NCBI RefSeq assembly: GCF_900105755.1
Contig: NZ_FNTQ01000001.1
Span: forward strand, 7,626,001-7,690,000
Source of the DNA: Streptomyces sp. Ag109_O5-10
Lineage (GTDB): Bacteria > Actinomycetota > Actinomycetes > Streptomycetales > Streptomycetaceae
DNA: 64,000 nucleotides
Direction: 5' to 3'
Shown: positions 51,828-59,443 of the stretch, one piece after another
Position numbering within the stretch: position 1 is the first letter of the stretch
Layout of the letters: each line of letters opens with the position of its first letter
Made by a program: the position numbers and the translations under genes
The notes under the pieces: model-generated
Database searches by the model: none
What the model saw: the letters and a program-made list of their open reading frames with translations, nothing else
Told to the model about the DNA's origin: nothing

Positions 51828-53005
51828 GGATCGGCATCGTCTGCCCCTACTCCTGGGACGTCCCGGGTGGCGTCCAGTTCCACATCCGGGACCTCGCCGA
51901 GTACTTCATCCGCCTCGGCCACGACGTCTCCGTGCTCGCCCCCGCCGACGACGACACCCCGCTCCCGCCCTACGTCGTCTCGGCCGGCCGCGCGGTCCCG
52001 GTGCCCTACAACGGCTCGGTGGCCCGCCTCAACTTCGGCTTCCTGTCCGCCGCGCGGGTGCGCCGCTGGCTGCACGACGGCGCGTTCGACGTGGTCCACA
52101 TCCACGAGCCGACCTCGCCGTCCCTCGGCCTGCTGACCTGCTGGGCGGCGCAGGGCCCCATGGTGGCGACCTTCCACACCTCCAACCCGCGCTCCCGCGC
52201 GATGATCGCTGCGTACTCGATCCTCCAGGCGGCCCTGGAGAAGATCAGCGCCCGGATCGCGGTCAGCGAGTACGCCCGCCGCACGCTGGTCGAGCACCTC
52301 GGCGGCGACGCCGTCGTGATCCCCAACGGCGTCGACGTCGACTTCTTCGCGAAAGCCGAGCCGCGCCCCGAGTGGCAATCAGGAGGGGCGGGAAGCCCGG
52401 GCGACACCATCGGGTTCATCGGCCGCATCGACGAGCCCCGCAAGGGCCTCCCGGTCCTGATGAGGGCCCTGCCCAAAATCCTCGCCGCCCGCCCGGGGGC
52501 CCGGCTCCTGGTGGCCGGCCGGGGCGACGAGGAGGCCGCGGTCGAGTCCCTTCCCGCCGAGCTGCGCTCCCGCGTCGAGTTCCTCGGCATGATCAGCGAC
52601 ACGGACAAGGCCCGCTTCCTGCGCAGCCTCGACCTGTACATCGCGCCCAACACCGGCGGCGAGAGCTTCGGGATAATCCTGGTCGAAGCCCTGTCCGCGG
52701 GCGCTCCCGTCCTCGCCTCCGACCTCGACGCCTTCGCGCAGGTCCTGGACCAGGGGGCGGCGGGTGAGCTCTTCGCCAACGAGGACGCGGACGCGCTGGC
52801 CGAGGCGGCGGTACGGCTCCTGGCGGACCCGGAGCGCCGGGCCGCGCTGCGCGAGCGCGGCAGCGCGCACGTGCGGCGCTTCGACTGGTCCACCGTGGGC
52901 GCGGACATCCTGTCCGTCTACGAGACGGTCACGGCGGGCGCGGCGGCGGTGGCGGCGGACGAGCGGTCGGGGCTGCGGGCGCGCTTCGGGCTGGCGCGGG
53001 ACTAG
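51824..53005 (+). CDS. pimA: Phosphatidylinositol alpha-mannosyltransferase
   Basis: 393 aa from GTG 51824, overlapping the acyltransferase stop. GT4 glycosyltransferase: MRIGIVCPYSWDVPGGVQFH with the membrane/substrate Gly-rich loop; VVHIHEPTSPSLG; VIPNGVDVDFF; FIGRIDEPRKGL; and the GT4 E-x7-E motif ESFGIILVEAL (about 280-290). It adds the first mannose of GDP-mannose to phosphatidylinositol. The three genes pgsA, patA-like and pimA are translationally coupled, giving a complete PIM-initiation operon. Confidence 0.92.
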   Translation: MRIGIVCPYSWDVPGGVQFHIRDLAEYFIRLGHDVSVLAPADDDTPLPPYVVSAGRAVPVPYNGSVARLNFGFLSAARVRRWLHDGAFDVVHIHEPTSPSLGLLTCWAAQGPMVATFHTSNPRSRAMIAAYSILQAALEKISARIAVSEYARRTLVEHLGGDAVVIPNGVDVDFFAKAEPRPEWQSGGAGSPGDTIGFIGRIDEPRKGLPVLMRALPKILAARPGARLLVAGRGDEEAAVESLPAELRSRVEFLGMISDTDKARFLRSLDLYIAPNTGGESFGIILVEALSAGAPVLASDLDAFAQVLDQGAAGELFANEDADALAEAAVRLLADPERRAALRERGSAHVRRFDWSTVGADILSVYETVTAGAAAVAADERSGLRARFGLARD

Positions 53006-53073
53006 GCGCACGCGCCGGAAGGGCCGCGACGTGGTCCGCGGCGTCCGCCGTCTTACCGGTGCGGGGCCGTCCT

Positions 53074-53112
53074 GGCTGGTCGCGCAGCTCCCCGCGCCCT
53101 TCGGGGGCGCGC
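53074..53112. repeat. Dispersed GC-rich intergenic element, copy 4
   Basis: CTGGCTGGTCGCGCAGCTCCCCGCGCCCTTCGGGGGCGC after pimA: inverse complement of the tail seen at 3899-3920 and 12490-12515. The GCGCCCTTCGGGGGCGC part is a hairpin and may terminate the PIM operon. Confidence 0.6.
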
Positions 53113-53143
53113 CTTCGCGAGCGTCTCCTATAGCGTTCCGCCC

Positions 53144-53695
53144 GTGAGCGCTTCCCTCGTCTGGACCCTCTGGATTCTTGCCGCCCTCGTGGTGATCGGC
53201 CTCTACCTGAGCTGGACCGCCGGCCGGCTCGACCGGCTGCACGCGCGCATCGACGCGGCGCGGGCCGCGCTCGACGCGCAGTTGCTGCGGCGGGCCTCGG
53301 TGGCCCAGGAACTGGCGACCTCGGGGGTGCTTGATCCTGCCTCCTCGATCGTGCTGTACGAGGCGGCGCACGCCGCCCGGCAGGCCGAGGAGGAGCAGCG
53401 GGAGGTCGCGGAGAGCGAGCTGAGCCAGGCTCTGCGGGCCGTCTTCGAGCACCCGCAGCAGGTCGAGGAGGTCCGGGTGGCTCCCGGCGGCGACGCCGCC
53501 GCGAGCGAGCTGGCCGAGGCCGTACGCCGAGTGCCGATGGCCCGCCGCTTCCACAACGACGCCGTCGGCGCGGCGCGGCGGCTGCGCGAACACCGCAAGG
53601 TCCGCTGGTTCCGGCTGGCCGGGCACGCCCCCTTCCCGCTGGCCTTCGAGATGGACGACGAACCGCCTGCCGCGCTGGTCGAGCGCGCGGCCTGA
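53144..53695 (+). CDS. LemA-like single-TM protein
   Basis: 183 aa from GTG 53144. One N-terminal TM helix (LVWTLWILAALVVIGLYLSWTA), then RLDRLHARIDAARAALDAQLLRRASVAQEL, which is the start pattern of LemA-family helical proteins, followed by a long mostly helical charged part (coiled-coil-prone EEEQREVAESELSQAL) and a C-terminal strand RWFRLAGHAPFPLAFEMDDE. The topology is N-out or N-in with a cytoplasmic or outer helical bundle. The role is unknown. It stands where mycobacteria have a nudix gene. Confidence 0.82.
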   Translation: MSASLVWTLWILAALVVIGLYLSWTAGRLDRLHARIDAARAALDAQLLRRASVAQELATSGVLDPASSIVLYEAAHAARQAEEEQREVAESELSQALRAVFEHPQQVEEVRVAPGGDAAASELAEAVRRVPMARRFHNDAVGAARRLREHRKVRWFRLAGHAPFPLAFEMDDEPPAALVERAA

Positions 53696-53733
53696 CCGGA
53701 AAACGATCCACCGCCTTCCCATTGGCCCTTGCT

Positions 53734-53747
53734 GTGGACTGGTCCAC
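53734..53747 (+). promoter_or_regulatory. Candidate operator upstream of pdxS
   Basis: GTGGACTGGTCCAC, a 6-2-6 inverted repeat about 53 bp before the pdxS start. The position would allow control by a PdxR-type MocR regulator known to govern pdxST in actinobacteria; no such gene is in the window, so this is inference. Confidence 0.45.
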
Positions 53748-53799
53748 TCGCGTTTCCTCGGTATCTGCAGAAACCCTCTTTCAGCGAGTGAGGTCACCC

Positions 53800-54705
53800 G
53801 TGTCCACCAGTGAGAACCAGACCCCCGAGACCGGCACCGCCCGTGTGAAGCGCGGCATGGCCGAGCAGCTCAAGGGCGGCGTGATCATGGACGTCGTCAC
53901 GCCGGAGCAGGCGAAGATCGCCGAGGACGCGGGCGCCGTCGCCGTCATGGCCCTGGAGCGGGTCCCGGCCGACATCCGCAAGGACGGCGGGGTGGCCCGG
54001 ATGTCCGACCCGGACATGATCGAGGGCATCATCGAGGCCGTCTCCATCCCGGTCATGGCCAAGTCCCGGATCGGCCACTTCGTCGAGGCCCAGGTCCTGC
54101 AGTCGCTCGGCGTCGACTACATCGACGAGTCCGAGGTCCTCACCCCGGCCGACGAGGTCAACCACTCCGACAAGTGGGCCTTCACCACGCCCTTCGTCTG
54201 CGGCGCCACCAACCTCGGCGAGGCCCTGCGCCGCATCGCCGAGGGCGCGGCCATGATCCGCTCCAAGGGCGAGGCCGGCACCGGCAACGTCGTCGAGGCC
54301 GTCCGGCACCTGCGCCAGATCAAGGGCGAGATCGCCAAGCTGCGCGGCTGCGACAACAACGAGCTGTACGCCGCAGCCAAGGAGCTGCGCGCCCCCTACG
54401 AGCTGGTCAAGGAGGTCGCCGAGCTCGGCAAGCTGCCGGTCGTGCTGTTCTCCGCCGGTGGCGTCGCCACCCCGGCCGACGCGGCCCTGATGCGTCAGCT
54501 CGGCGCCGAGGGCGTCTTCGTCGGCTCGGGCATCTTCAAGTCCGGCGACCCGGCCAAGCGCGCCGCCGCCATCGTCAAGGCGACCACCTTCTACGACGAC
54601 CCGAAGATCATCGCGGACGCGTCCCGCAACCTCGGCGAGGCCATGGTCGGCATCAACTGCGACACCCTGCCCGAGACCGAGCGCTACGCCAACCGCGGCT
54701 GGTAA
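53800..54705 (+). CDS. pdxS: Pyridoxal 5'-phosphate synthase, PdxS subunit
   Basis: 301 aa from GTG 53800, beginning (M)STSENQTPETG. TIM-barrel synthase: KRGMAEQLKGGVIMDVVTPEQAKIAEDAGAVAVMALERVP, with the first catalytic Asp in MDV; IRKDGGVARM; KSRIGHFVEAQVL; IDESEVLTPAD; RSKGEAGTGNVVEAVRH; and VLFSAGGVATPADAAL. The catalytic lysines of the family are in MAKSRIG and SKGE. It makes PLP from ribose-5-phosphate, glyceraldehyde-3-phosphate and ammonia supplied by PdxT next door. Twelve subunits expected. Confidence 0.97.
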   Translation: MSTSENQTPETGTARVKRGMAEQLKGGVIMDVVTPEQAKIAEDAGAVAVMALERVPADIRKDGGVARMSDPDMIEGIIEAVSIPVMAKSRIGHFVEAQVLQSLGVDYIDESEVLTPADEVNHSDKWAFTTPFVCGATNLGEALRRIAEGAAMIRSKGEAGTGNVVEAVRHLRQIKGEIAKLRGCDNNELYAAAKELRAPYELVKEVAELGKLPVVLFSAGGVATPADAALMRQLGAEGVFVGSGIFKSGDPAKRAAAIVKATTFYDDPKIIADASRNLGEAMVGINCDTLPETERYANRGW

Positions 54706-54708
54706 CCC

Positions 54709-55311
54709 ATGAACACTCCTGTCATAGGCGTCCTGGCCCTCCAGGGCGACGTACGGGAGCACCTCATCGCCCTGGCCGCGGCGGACGCCGTGGCCAGGCC
54801 GGTCCGGCGCCCCGAGGAACTCGCCGAGGTGGACGGCCTCGTCATCCCCGGCGGCGAGTCCACCACCATCTCCAAGCTGGCCGTCCTGTTCGGCGTGATG
54901 GAGCCCCTCCGCGCGCGCGTGCGCGGCGGAATGCCCGTCTACGGCACCTGCGCGGGCATGATCATGCTCGCCGACAAGATCCTCGACCCGCGCTCGGGCC
55001 AGGAGACCATCGGCGGCATCGACATGATCGTGCGCCGCAACGCCTTCGGGCGGCAGAACGAGTCGTTCGAGGCGGCGGTCGACGTCCGCGGGATCGGCGG
55101 CGATCCTGTAGAGGGGGTGTTCATCCGCGCCCCCTGGGTCGAGTCCGTCGGTGCGGAGACCGAGGTGCTGGCCGAGCACGAGGGCCACATCGTCGCGGTC
55201 CGCCAGGGCAACGCGCTCGCCACGTCGTTCCACCCGGAACTCACCGGCGACCACCGCGTGCACTCCCTGTTCGTCGACATGGTGCACGCGGACCGGGCGG
55301 CGGAGTCCTAG
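54709..55311 (+). CDS. pdxT: Pyridoxal 5'-phosphate synthase, PdxT glutaminase subunit
   Basis: 200 aa from ATG 54709, 3 bp after the pdxS stop. Class I glutamine amidotransferase: LALQGDVREHL, GLVIPGGESTTISKL, the nucleophile Cys in YGTCAGMIML (about residue 80), then SFHPELTGDHRVH with the His-Glu pair. It releases ammonia from glutamine for PdxS. The two genes are co-translated and act as a 12+12 complex. Confidence 0.97.
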   Translation: MNTPVIGVLALQGDVREHLIALAAADAVARPVRRPEELAEVDGLVIPGGESTTISKLAVLFGVMEPLRARVRGGMPVYGTCAGMIMLADKILDPRSGQETIGGIDMIVRRNAFGRQNESFEAAVDVRGIGGDPVEGVFIRAPWVESVGAETEVLAEHEGHIVAVRQGNALATSFHPELTGDHRVHSLFVDMVHADRAAES

Positions 55312-55363
55312 TAGGATCTCTGGCGTTCGTTGTTTGGATGGGTTACGCGAAGGAGACAGGCAG

Positions 55364-56116
55364 ATGTCCGGCCACTCTAAATGGGCTACGACGAAGCACA
55401 AGAAGGCCGTGATCGATGCCAAGCGCGGCAAGCTCTTCGCGAAGTTGATCAAGAACATCGAGGTCGCGGCCCGGATGGGCGGCGTCGACATCGACGGCAA
55501 CCCGACCCTCTACGACGCCATCCAGAAGGCGAAGAAGCAGTCGGTCCCGAACAAGAACATCGACTCCGCGGTCAAGCGCGGTGGCGGCCTCGAGGCCGGC
55601 GGCGCCGACTACGAGACGATCATGTACGAGGGCTACGGCCCGAACGGCGTCGCGGTGCTCATCGAGTGCCTCACCGACAACCGCAACCGCGCCGCCTCCG
55701 ACGTCCGCGTCGCCATGACCCGCAACGGCGGCTCGATGGCCGACCCGGGCTCGGTGTCGTACCTCTTCAACCGCAAGGGCGTCGTGATCGTCCCCAAGGG
55801 CGAGCTGTCCGAGGACGACGTCCTGGGTGCCGTCCTGGACGCGGGTGCCGAGGAGGTCAACGACCTGGGCGAGTCCTTCGAGGTGCTCAGCGAGGCCACC
55901 GACCTGGTCGCGGTCCGCACCGCCCTCCAGGACAACGGCATCGACTACGACTCCGCCGAGGCCAACTTCGTCCCGACCATGCAGGTCGAGCTGGACGAGG
56001 AGGGCGCCAAGAAGATCTTCAAGCTGATCGACGCCCTGGAGGACAGCGACGACGTCCAGAACGTCTTCGCCAACTTCGACGTCAGCGACGAGGTCATGGA
56101 GAAGGTCGACGCGTAG
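55364..56116 (+). CDS. yebC: YebC/PmpR-family (TACO1-like) protein
   Basis: 250 aa from ATG 55364 (RBS AAGGAGAC). Starts MSGHSKWATTKHKKAVIDAKRG, the strongly conserved family opening. The three-domain layout continues with KAKKQSVPNKNIDSAVKRG, YGPNGVAVLIECLTDNRNR, and LIDALEDSDDVQNVFANF. Members help translation of proline-rich stretches and in some bacteria act as transcription regulators. In this order it lies between pdxT and ruvC, as in other actinobacteria. Confidence 0.95.
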   Translation: MSGHSKWATTKHKKAVIDAKRGKLFAKLIKNIEVAARMGGVDIDGNPTLYDAIQKAKKQSVPNKNIDSAVKRGGGLEAGGADYETIMYEGYGPNGVAVLIECLTDNRNRAASDVRVAMTRNGGSMADPGSVSYLFNRKGVVIVPKGELSEDDVLGAVLDAGAEEVNDLGESFEVLSEATDLVAVRTALQDNGIDYDSAEANFVPTMQVELDEEGAKKIFKLIDALEDSDDVQNVFANFDVSDEVMEKVDA

Positions 56117-56142
56117 CGCCGCCGCGGGCTGAGCCGACCGAG

Positions 56143-56171
56143 CGGGCCGACGGGACACACCCGTCGGCCCG
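56143..56171 (+). terminator. Terminator after yebC
   Basis: Perfect 12-bp stem CGGGCCGACGGG / CCCGTCGGCCCG with an ACACA loop, 26 bp after the stop. Confidence 0.85.
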
Positions 56172-56241
56172 TCGTCATGTCGGCCGTTGTCGGTGGCACC
56201 CGCTAGCCTGCACAAACAGGTGACCGAAGGGAGGGGGCGCG

Positions 56242-56781
56242 GTGCGTGTACTGGGGGTGGACCCCGGGCTGACCCGGTGCGGTGTCGGGGTGGTCGAGGG
56301 TGTTGCGGGGCGACCGCTCACCATGGTCGGCGTGGGGGTCGTACGGACGCCCGTGGACGCCGAACTGGGCCATCGCCTCGTCGCCATCGAGCAGGGCATC
56401 GAGCAGTGGCTGGACGAGCACCGGCCCGAATACGTCGCCGTGGAGCGGGTGTTCAGCCAGCACAACGTACGGACCGTGATGGGCACCGCCCAGGCCAGCG
56501 CCGTCGCCATGCTGTGCGCCGCCCGCCGGGGCATCCCCGTCGCCCTGCACACGCCCAGCGAGGTCAAGGCCGCCGTCACCGGTTCAGGACGCGCCGACAA
56601 GGCTCAGGTCGGCGCCATGGTCACCCGGCTGCTCAGGCTCAGCGCCGCGCCGAAGCCCGCCGACGCCGCCGACGCCCTCGCGCTCGCCATCTGCCACATC
56701 TGGCGCGCGCCCGCGCAGAACCGACTCCAGCAGGCCGTCGCCCTGCACGCAGCCAACGCAACGAAAGGCCGTACGGCATGA
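56242..56781 (+). CDS. ruvC: Holliday junction resolvase RuvC
   Basis: 179 aa from GTG 56242. Catalytic acids are visible: Asp in VLGVDPGLTRCGVGVVEG (residue 7), Glu in VAVERVFSQHNVRTVMGTAQA, and the Asp pair in PADAADALALAICH. It cuts Holliday junctions as a dimer, guided by RuvAB. First gene of the ruvCAB operon; its stop overlaps ruvA (ATGA). Confidence 0.96.
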   Translation: MRVLGVDPGLTRCGVGVVEGVAGRPLTMVGVGVVRTPVDAELGHRLVAIEQGIEQWLDEHRPEYVAVERVFSQHNVRTVMGTAQASAVAMLCAARRGIPVALHTPSEVKAAVTGSGRADKAQVGAMVTRLLRLSAAPKPADAADALALAICHIWRAPAQNRLQQAVALHAANATKGRTA

Positions 56782-57383
56782 TCGCCTTCGTCAGCGGCCC
56801 GGTCGCCGCCCTCGCCCCGGACTCCGCGGTCGTCGAGGTGGGCGGGATCGGCATCGCCGTCCAGTGCACCCCCAACACCCTGTCGGGGCTGCGCATGGGC
56901 CAGCCCACCAAGCTGGCCACCTCCCTGGTCGTACGGGAGGACTCGCTCACGCTCTACGGCTTCGTGGACGACGACGAGCGCCAGGTCTTCGAGCTGCTCC
57001 AGACGGCGAGCGGGGTCGGGCCGCGGCTCGCCCAGGCGATGCTCGCCGTGCACAGCCCGGACGCGCTGCGCCGCGCGGTCGCCACCGGTGACGAGAAGGC
57101 GCTGATCGCCGTTCCCGGCATCGGCAAGAAGGGCGCGCAGAAGCTGCTCCTCGAGCTGAAGGACCGGCTCGGCGAGCCCGTCGGCGCCCCCGCGATCGGT
57201 GCGCCGATCAGCCAGGGCTGGCGCGACCAGCTGCACGCCGCCCTGATCGGCCTCGGCTACGCGACCCGGGAGGCCGACGAGGCCGTCACCGCCGTCGCCC
57301 CGCAGGCCGAGGCCGCCGGGGGCCCGCCCCAGGTCGGCCAGTTGCTCAAGGCCGCCCTGCAGACCCTCAACCGCGCCCGCTGA
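56778..57383 (+). CDS. ruvA: Holliday junction DNA helicase subunit RuvA
   Basis: 201 aa from ATG 56778, overlapping the ruvC stop. N-terminal OB fold (MIAFVSGPVAALAPDSAVVEVGGIGI), central tandem helix-hairpin-helix (LLQTASGVGPRLAQAML and LIAVPGIGKKGAQKLLLEL), and a C-terminal RuvB-binding domain (WRDQLHAALIGLGY). It holds the four-way junction and loads RuvB. Confidence 0.96.
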   Translation: MIAFVSGPVAALAPDSAVVEVGGIGIAVQCTPNTLSGLRMGQPTKLATSLVVREDSLTLYGFVDDDERQVFELLQTASGVGPRLAQAMLAVHSPDALRRAVATGDEKALIAVPGIGKKGAQKLLLELKDRLGEPVGAPAIGAPISQGWRDQLHAALIGLGYATREADEAVTAVAPQAEAAGGPPQVGQLLKAALQTLNRAR

Positions 57384-57410
57384 CCCCACCACCGCTGAGG
57401 CACATCACTT

Positions 57411-58490
57411 ATGAACTGGGACGACCCGACCGACACCGGCGCCGACGCGGAGCGGCTGGTGGGCGCCGTCGCCGACCGCGAGGACCAGGCCGTCGAGGCC
57501 GCCCTGCGCCCCAAGGACCTCGGCGAGTTCATCGGCCAGGAGAAGGTCCGCGAGCAGCTCGACCTGGTGCTGCGCGCGGCACGCGCGCGTGGCGCCACCG
57601 CCGACCACGTGCTGCTCTCCGGCGCCCCCGGCCTGGGCAAGACCACTCTCTCCATGATCATCGCGGCCGAGATGGGCGCCCCGATCCGCATCACCTCGGG
57701 CCCCGCCATCCAGCACGCCGGCGACCTGGCCGCGATCCTCTCCTCCCTCCAGGAGGGCGAGGTCCTCTTCCTCGACGAGATCCACCGCATGTCGCGGCCC
57801 GCCGAGGAGATGCTGTACATGGCGATGGAGGACTTCCGCGTCGACGTCATCGTGGGCAAGGGCCCGGGTGCCACCGCCATCCCCCTGGAGCTGCCCCCGT
57901 TCACCCTGGTCGGCGCGACCACGCGCGCGGGTCTGCTGCCGCCCCCGCTGCGCGACCGCTTCGGCTTCACCGCGCACATGGAGTTCTACGAGCCGCGCGA
58001 GCTGGAGCGGGTGGTGCACCGCTCGGCCAGCCTGCTGGACGTCGAGATCGAGCCGGCCGGCGCCGCCGAGATCGCGGGCCGCTCCCGCGGCACGCCCCGC
58101 ATCGCGAACCGGCTGCTGCGCCGGGTCCGCGACTACGCGCAGGTCAAGGCGGACGGGCTGATCACCCGCGAGATCGCGCACGCGGCGCTCGCCGTCTACG
58201 AGGTGGACGAGCGCGGCCTGGACCGGCTGGACCGCGCGGTCCTGGAAGCCCTGCTCAAGCTGTTCGGCGGCGGTCCGGTCGGCCTGTCCACCCTCGCCGT
58301 CGCGGTGGGGGAGGAGCGGGAGACGGTCGAGGAGGTCGCCGAACCCTTCCTGGTCCGCGAGGGCCTGCTCGCCCGCACCCCCCGCGGCCGCGTCGCCACC
58401 CCCGCCGCCTGGGCCCACCTTGGCCTGACCGCCCCGCGCGGCGCGGCGGGCGGAACGGGCCAGCAGGACCTGTTCGGCACCTCACAATGA
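57411..58490 (+). CDS. ruvB: Holliday junction branch migration ATPase RuvB
   Basis: 359 aa from ATG 57411, 27 bp after ruvA. AAA+ motor: Walker A GAPGLGKTT, Walker B LFLDEIHR, sensor 1 LVGATTRAGLL, arginine finger region LRDRFG, sensor 2 GTPRIANRLLRRVRD, and a C-terminal winged helix (RVATPAAWAHLGL). Drives branch migration with RuvA. The N-terminal extension (about 30 aa) is usual in streptomycetes. Confidence 0.97.
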   Translation: MNWDDPTDTGADAERLVGAVADREDQAVEAALRPKDLGEFIGQEKVREQLDLVLRAARARGATADHVLLSGAPGLGKTTLSMIIAAEMGAPIRITSGPAIQHAGDLAAILSSLQEGEVLFLDEIHRMSRPAEEMLYMAMEDFRVDVIVGKGPGATAIPLELPPFTLVGATTRAGLLPPPLRDRFGFTAHMEFYEPRELERVVHRSASLLDVEIEPAGAAEIAGRSRGTPRIANRLLRRVRDYAQVKADGLITREIAHAALAVYEVDERGLDRLDRAVLEALLKLFGGGPVGLSTLAVAVGEERETVEEVAEPFLVREGLLARTPRGRVATPAAWAHLGLTAPRGAAGGTGQQDLFGTSQ

Positions 58491-58651
58491 GAACGTGCCG
58501 AGCCCCTCGTGACCGGGGCCCGGCTCGGGGATTCGCGGGCCTCCCCGCCCGGACGGACCGCCGTCCGCGGACCGGGTTCCGGCCGCAGACGTGATCGCTT
58601 CGTGACGGCGGGGCATTGGCGGGCCCAGGAACCCAGGTGCCATGCTGAGCG

Positions 58652-58681
58652 TTGTTCCATGCGCGCGGACTCGCTTAGACT
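58652..58681 (+). promoter_or_regulatory. Putative vegetative promoter for yajC-secD-secF
   Basis: TTGTTC (58652-58657) and TAGACT (58676-58681) with 18 bp between, close to the Streptomyces HrdB pattern. Transcription would start about 85 bp before the yajC GTG. Confidence 0.55.
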
Positions 58682-58771
58682 CCGCCGATGCCGCCTTTGC
58701 GGGCGGCGCCCACCACACCCCCATCATCCAGGCCGCTCACCGCCGCGGCTGCGCGAAGGAAATTCCGTCCC

Positions 58772-59302
58772 GTGAATAGCTTGCCTCTTCTCGTGTTCAT
58801 CGTCCTCATCGCGGCCATGTTCCTGATGACGCGTTCCACCCGGAAGCGCCAGCAGCAGGCCACGCAGATGCGGAACGAGATCCAGCCCGGCAACGGGGTC
58901 CGTACCATCGGGGGCATGTACGCGACGGTCAAGGAAGTCAACGAGGACACGGTCCTCCTCGACGCCGGGCCGGGCGTCGACCTCCTCTTCGCGAAGAACG
59001 CGATCGGCGCCATCCTCACGGACGACGAGTACAACCGCATCGTGCACGGCGTCGAGCACGACCTGAAGTCCGACGCCGACGTCGTCCCGGACGACGCATC
59101 CTCCCTCACCGAGACCGACGACGCGCCTGCCGACGCTGCCGCCGCCTCCGACGACAAGGCCGTCGACCTCGGGAAGAAGGACGCCGCCGGGGACGAGGCC
59201 GAGGCCGTGGAGAAGACCGACGGGCCGGCCGAGTCCGCGACCGCCGAGGCGAAGGCCGACGAAGAGCCGAAGAAGACCGACGGCGACTCCGACGCGAAGT
59301 AG
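58772..59302 (+). CDS. yajC: Preprotein translocase subunit YajC
   Basis: 176 aa from GTG 58772 (RBS GAAGGAAA). One N-terminal TM helix (LPLLVFIVLIAAMFLM), then the YajC signature RKRQQQATQMRNEIQPGNGVRTIGGMYATV. The C-terminal ~75 residues are an acidic Ala/Glu/Asp/Lys tail not present in short YajC proteins, a common actinobacterial feature. It joins SecDF in the holotranslocon. Confidence 0.93.
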   Translation: MNSLPLLVFIVLIAAMFLMTRSTRKRQQQATQMRNEIQPGNGVRTIGGMYATVKEVNEDTVLLDAGPGVDLLFAKNAIGAILTDDEYNRIVHGVEHDLKSDADVVPDDASSLTETDDAPADAAAASDDKAVDLGKKDAAGDEAEAVEKTDGPAESATAEAKADEEPKKTDGDSDAK

Positions 59303-59443
59303 CCGTGTCCCGGGGAGCGGTGCGTAGATCCCACACGCACCTCGCACCCCGGGCGCGTCTGTTTCCCGCACGGGGTCCCGACACCATGTCATGGCCGACC
59401 GCACCGACCAGGCGCGCGGCGGCCCGAGAGGGAGTACGAGAAG

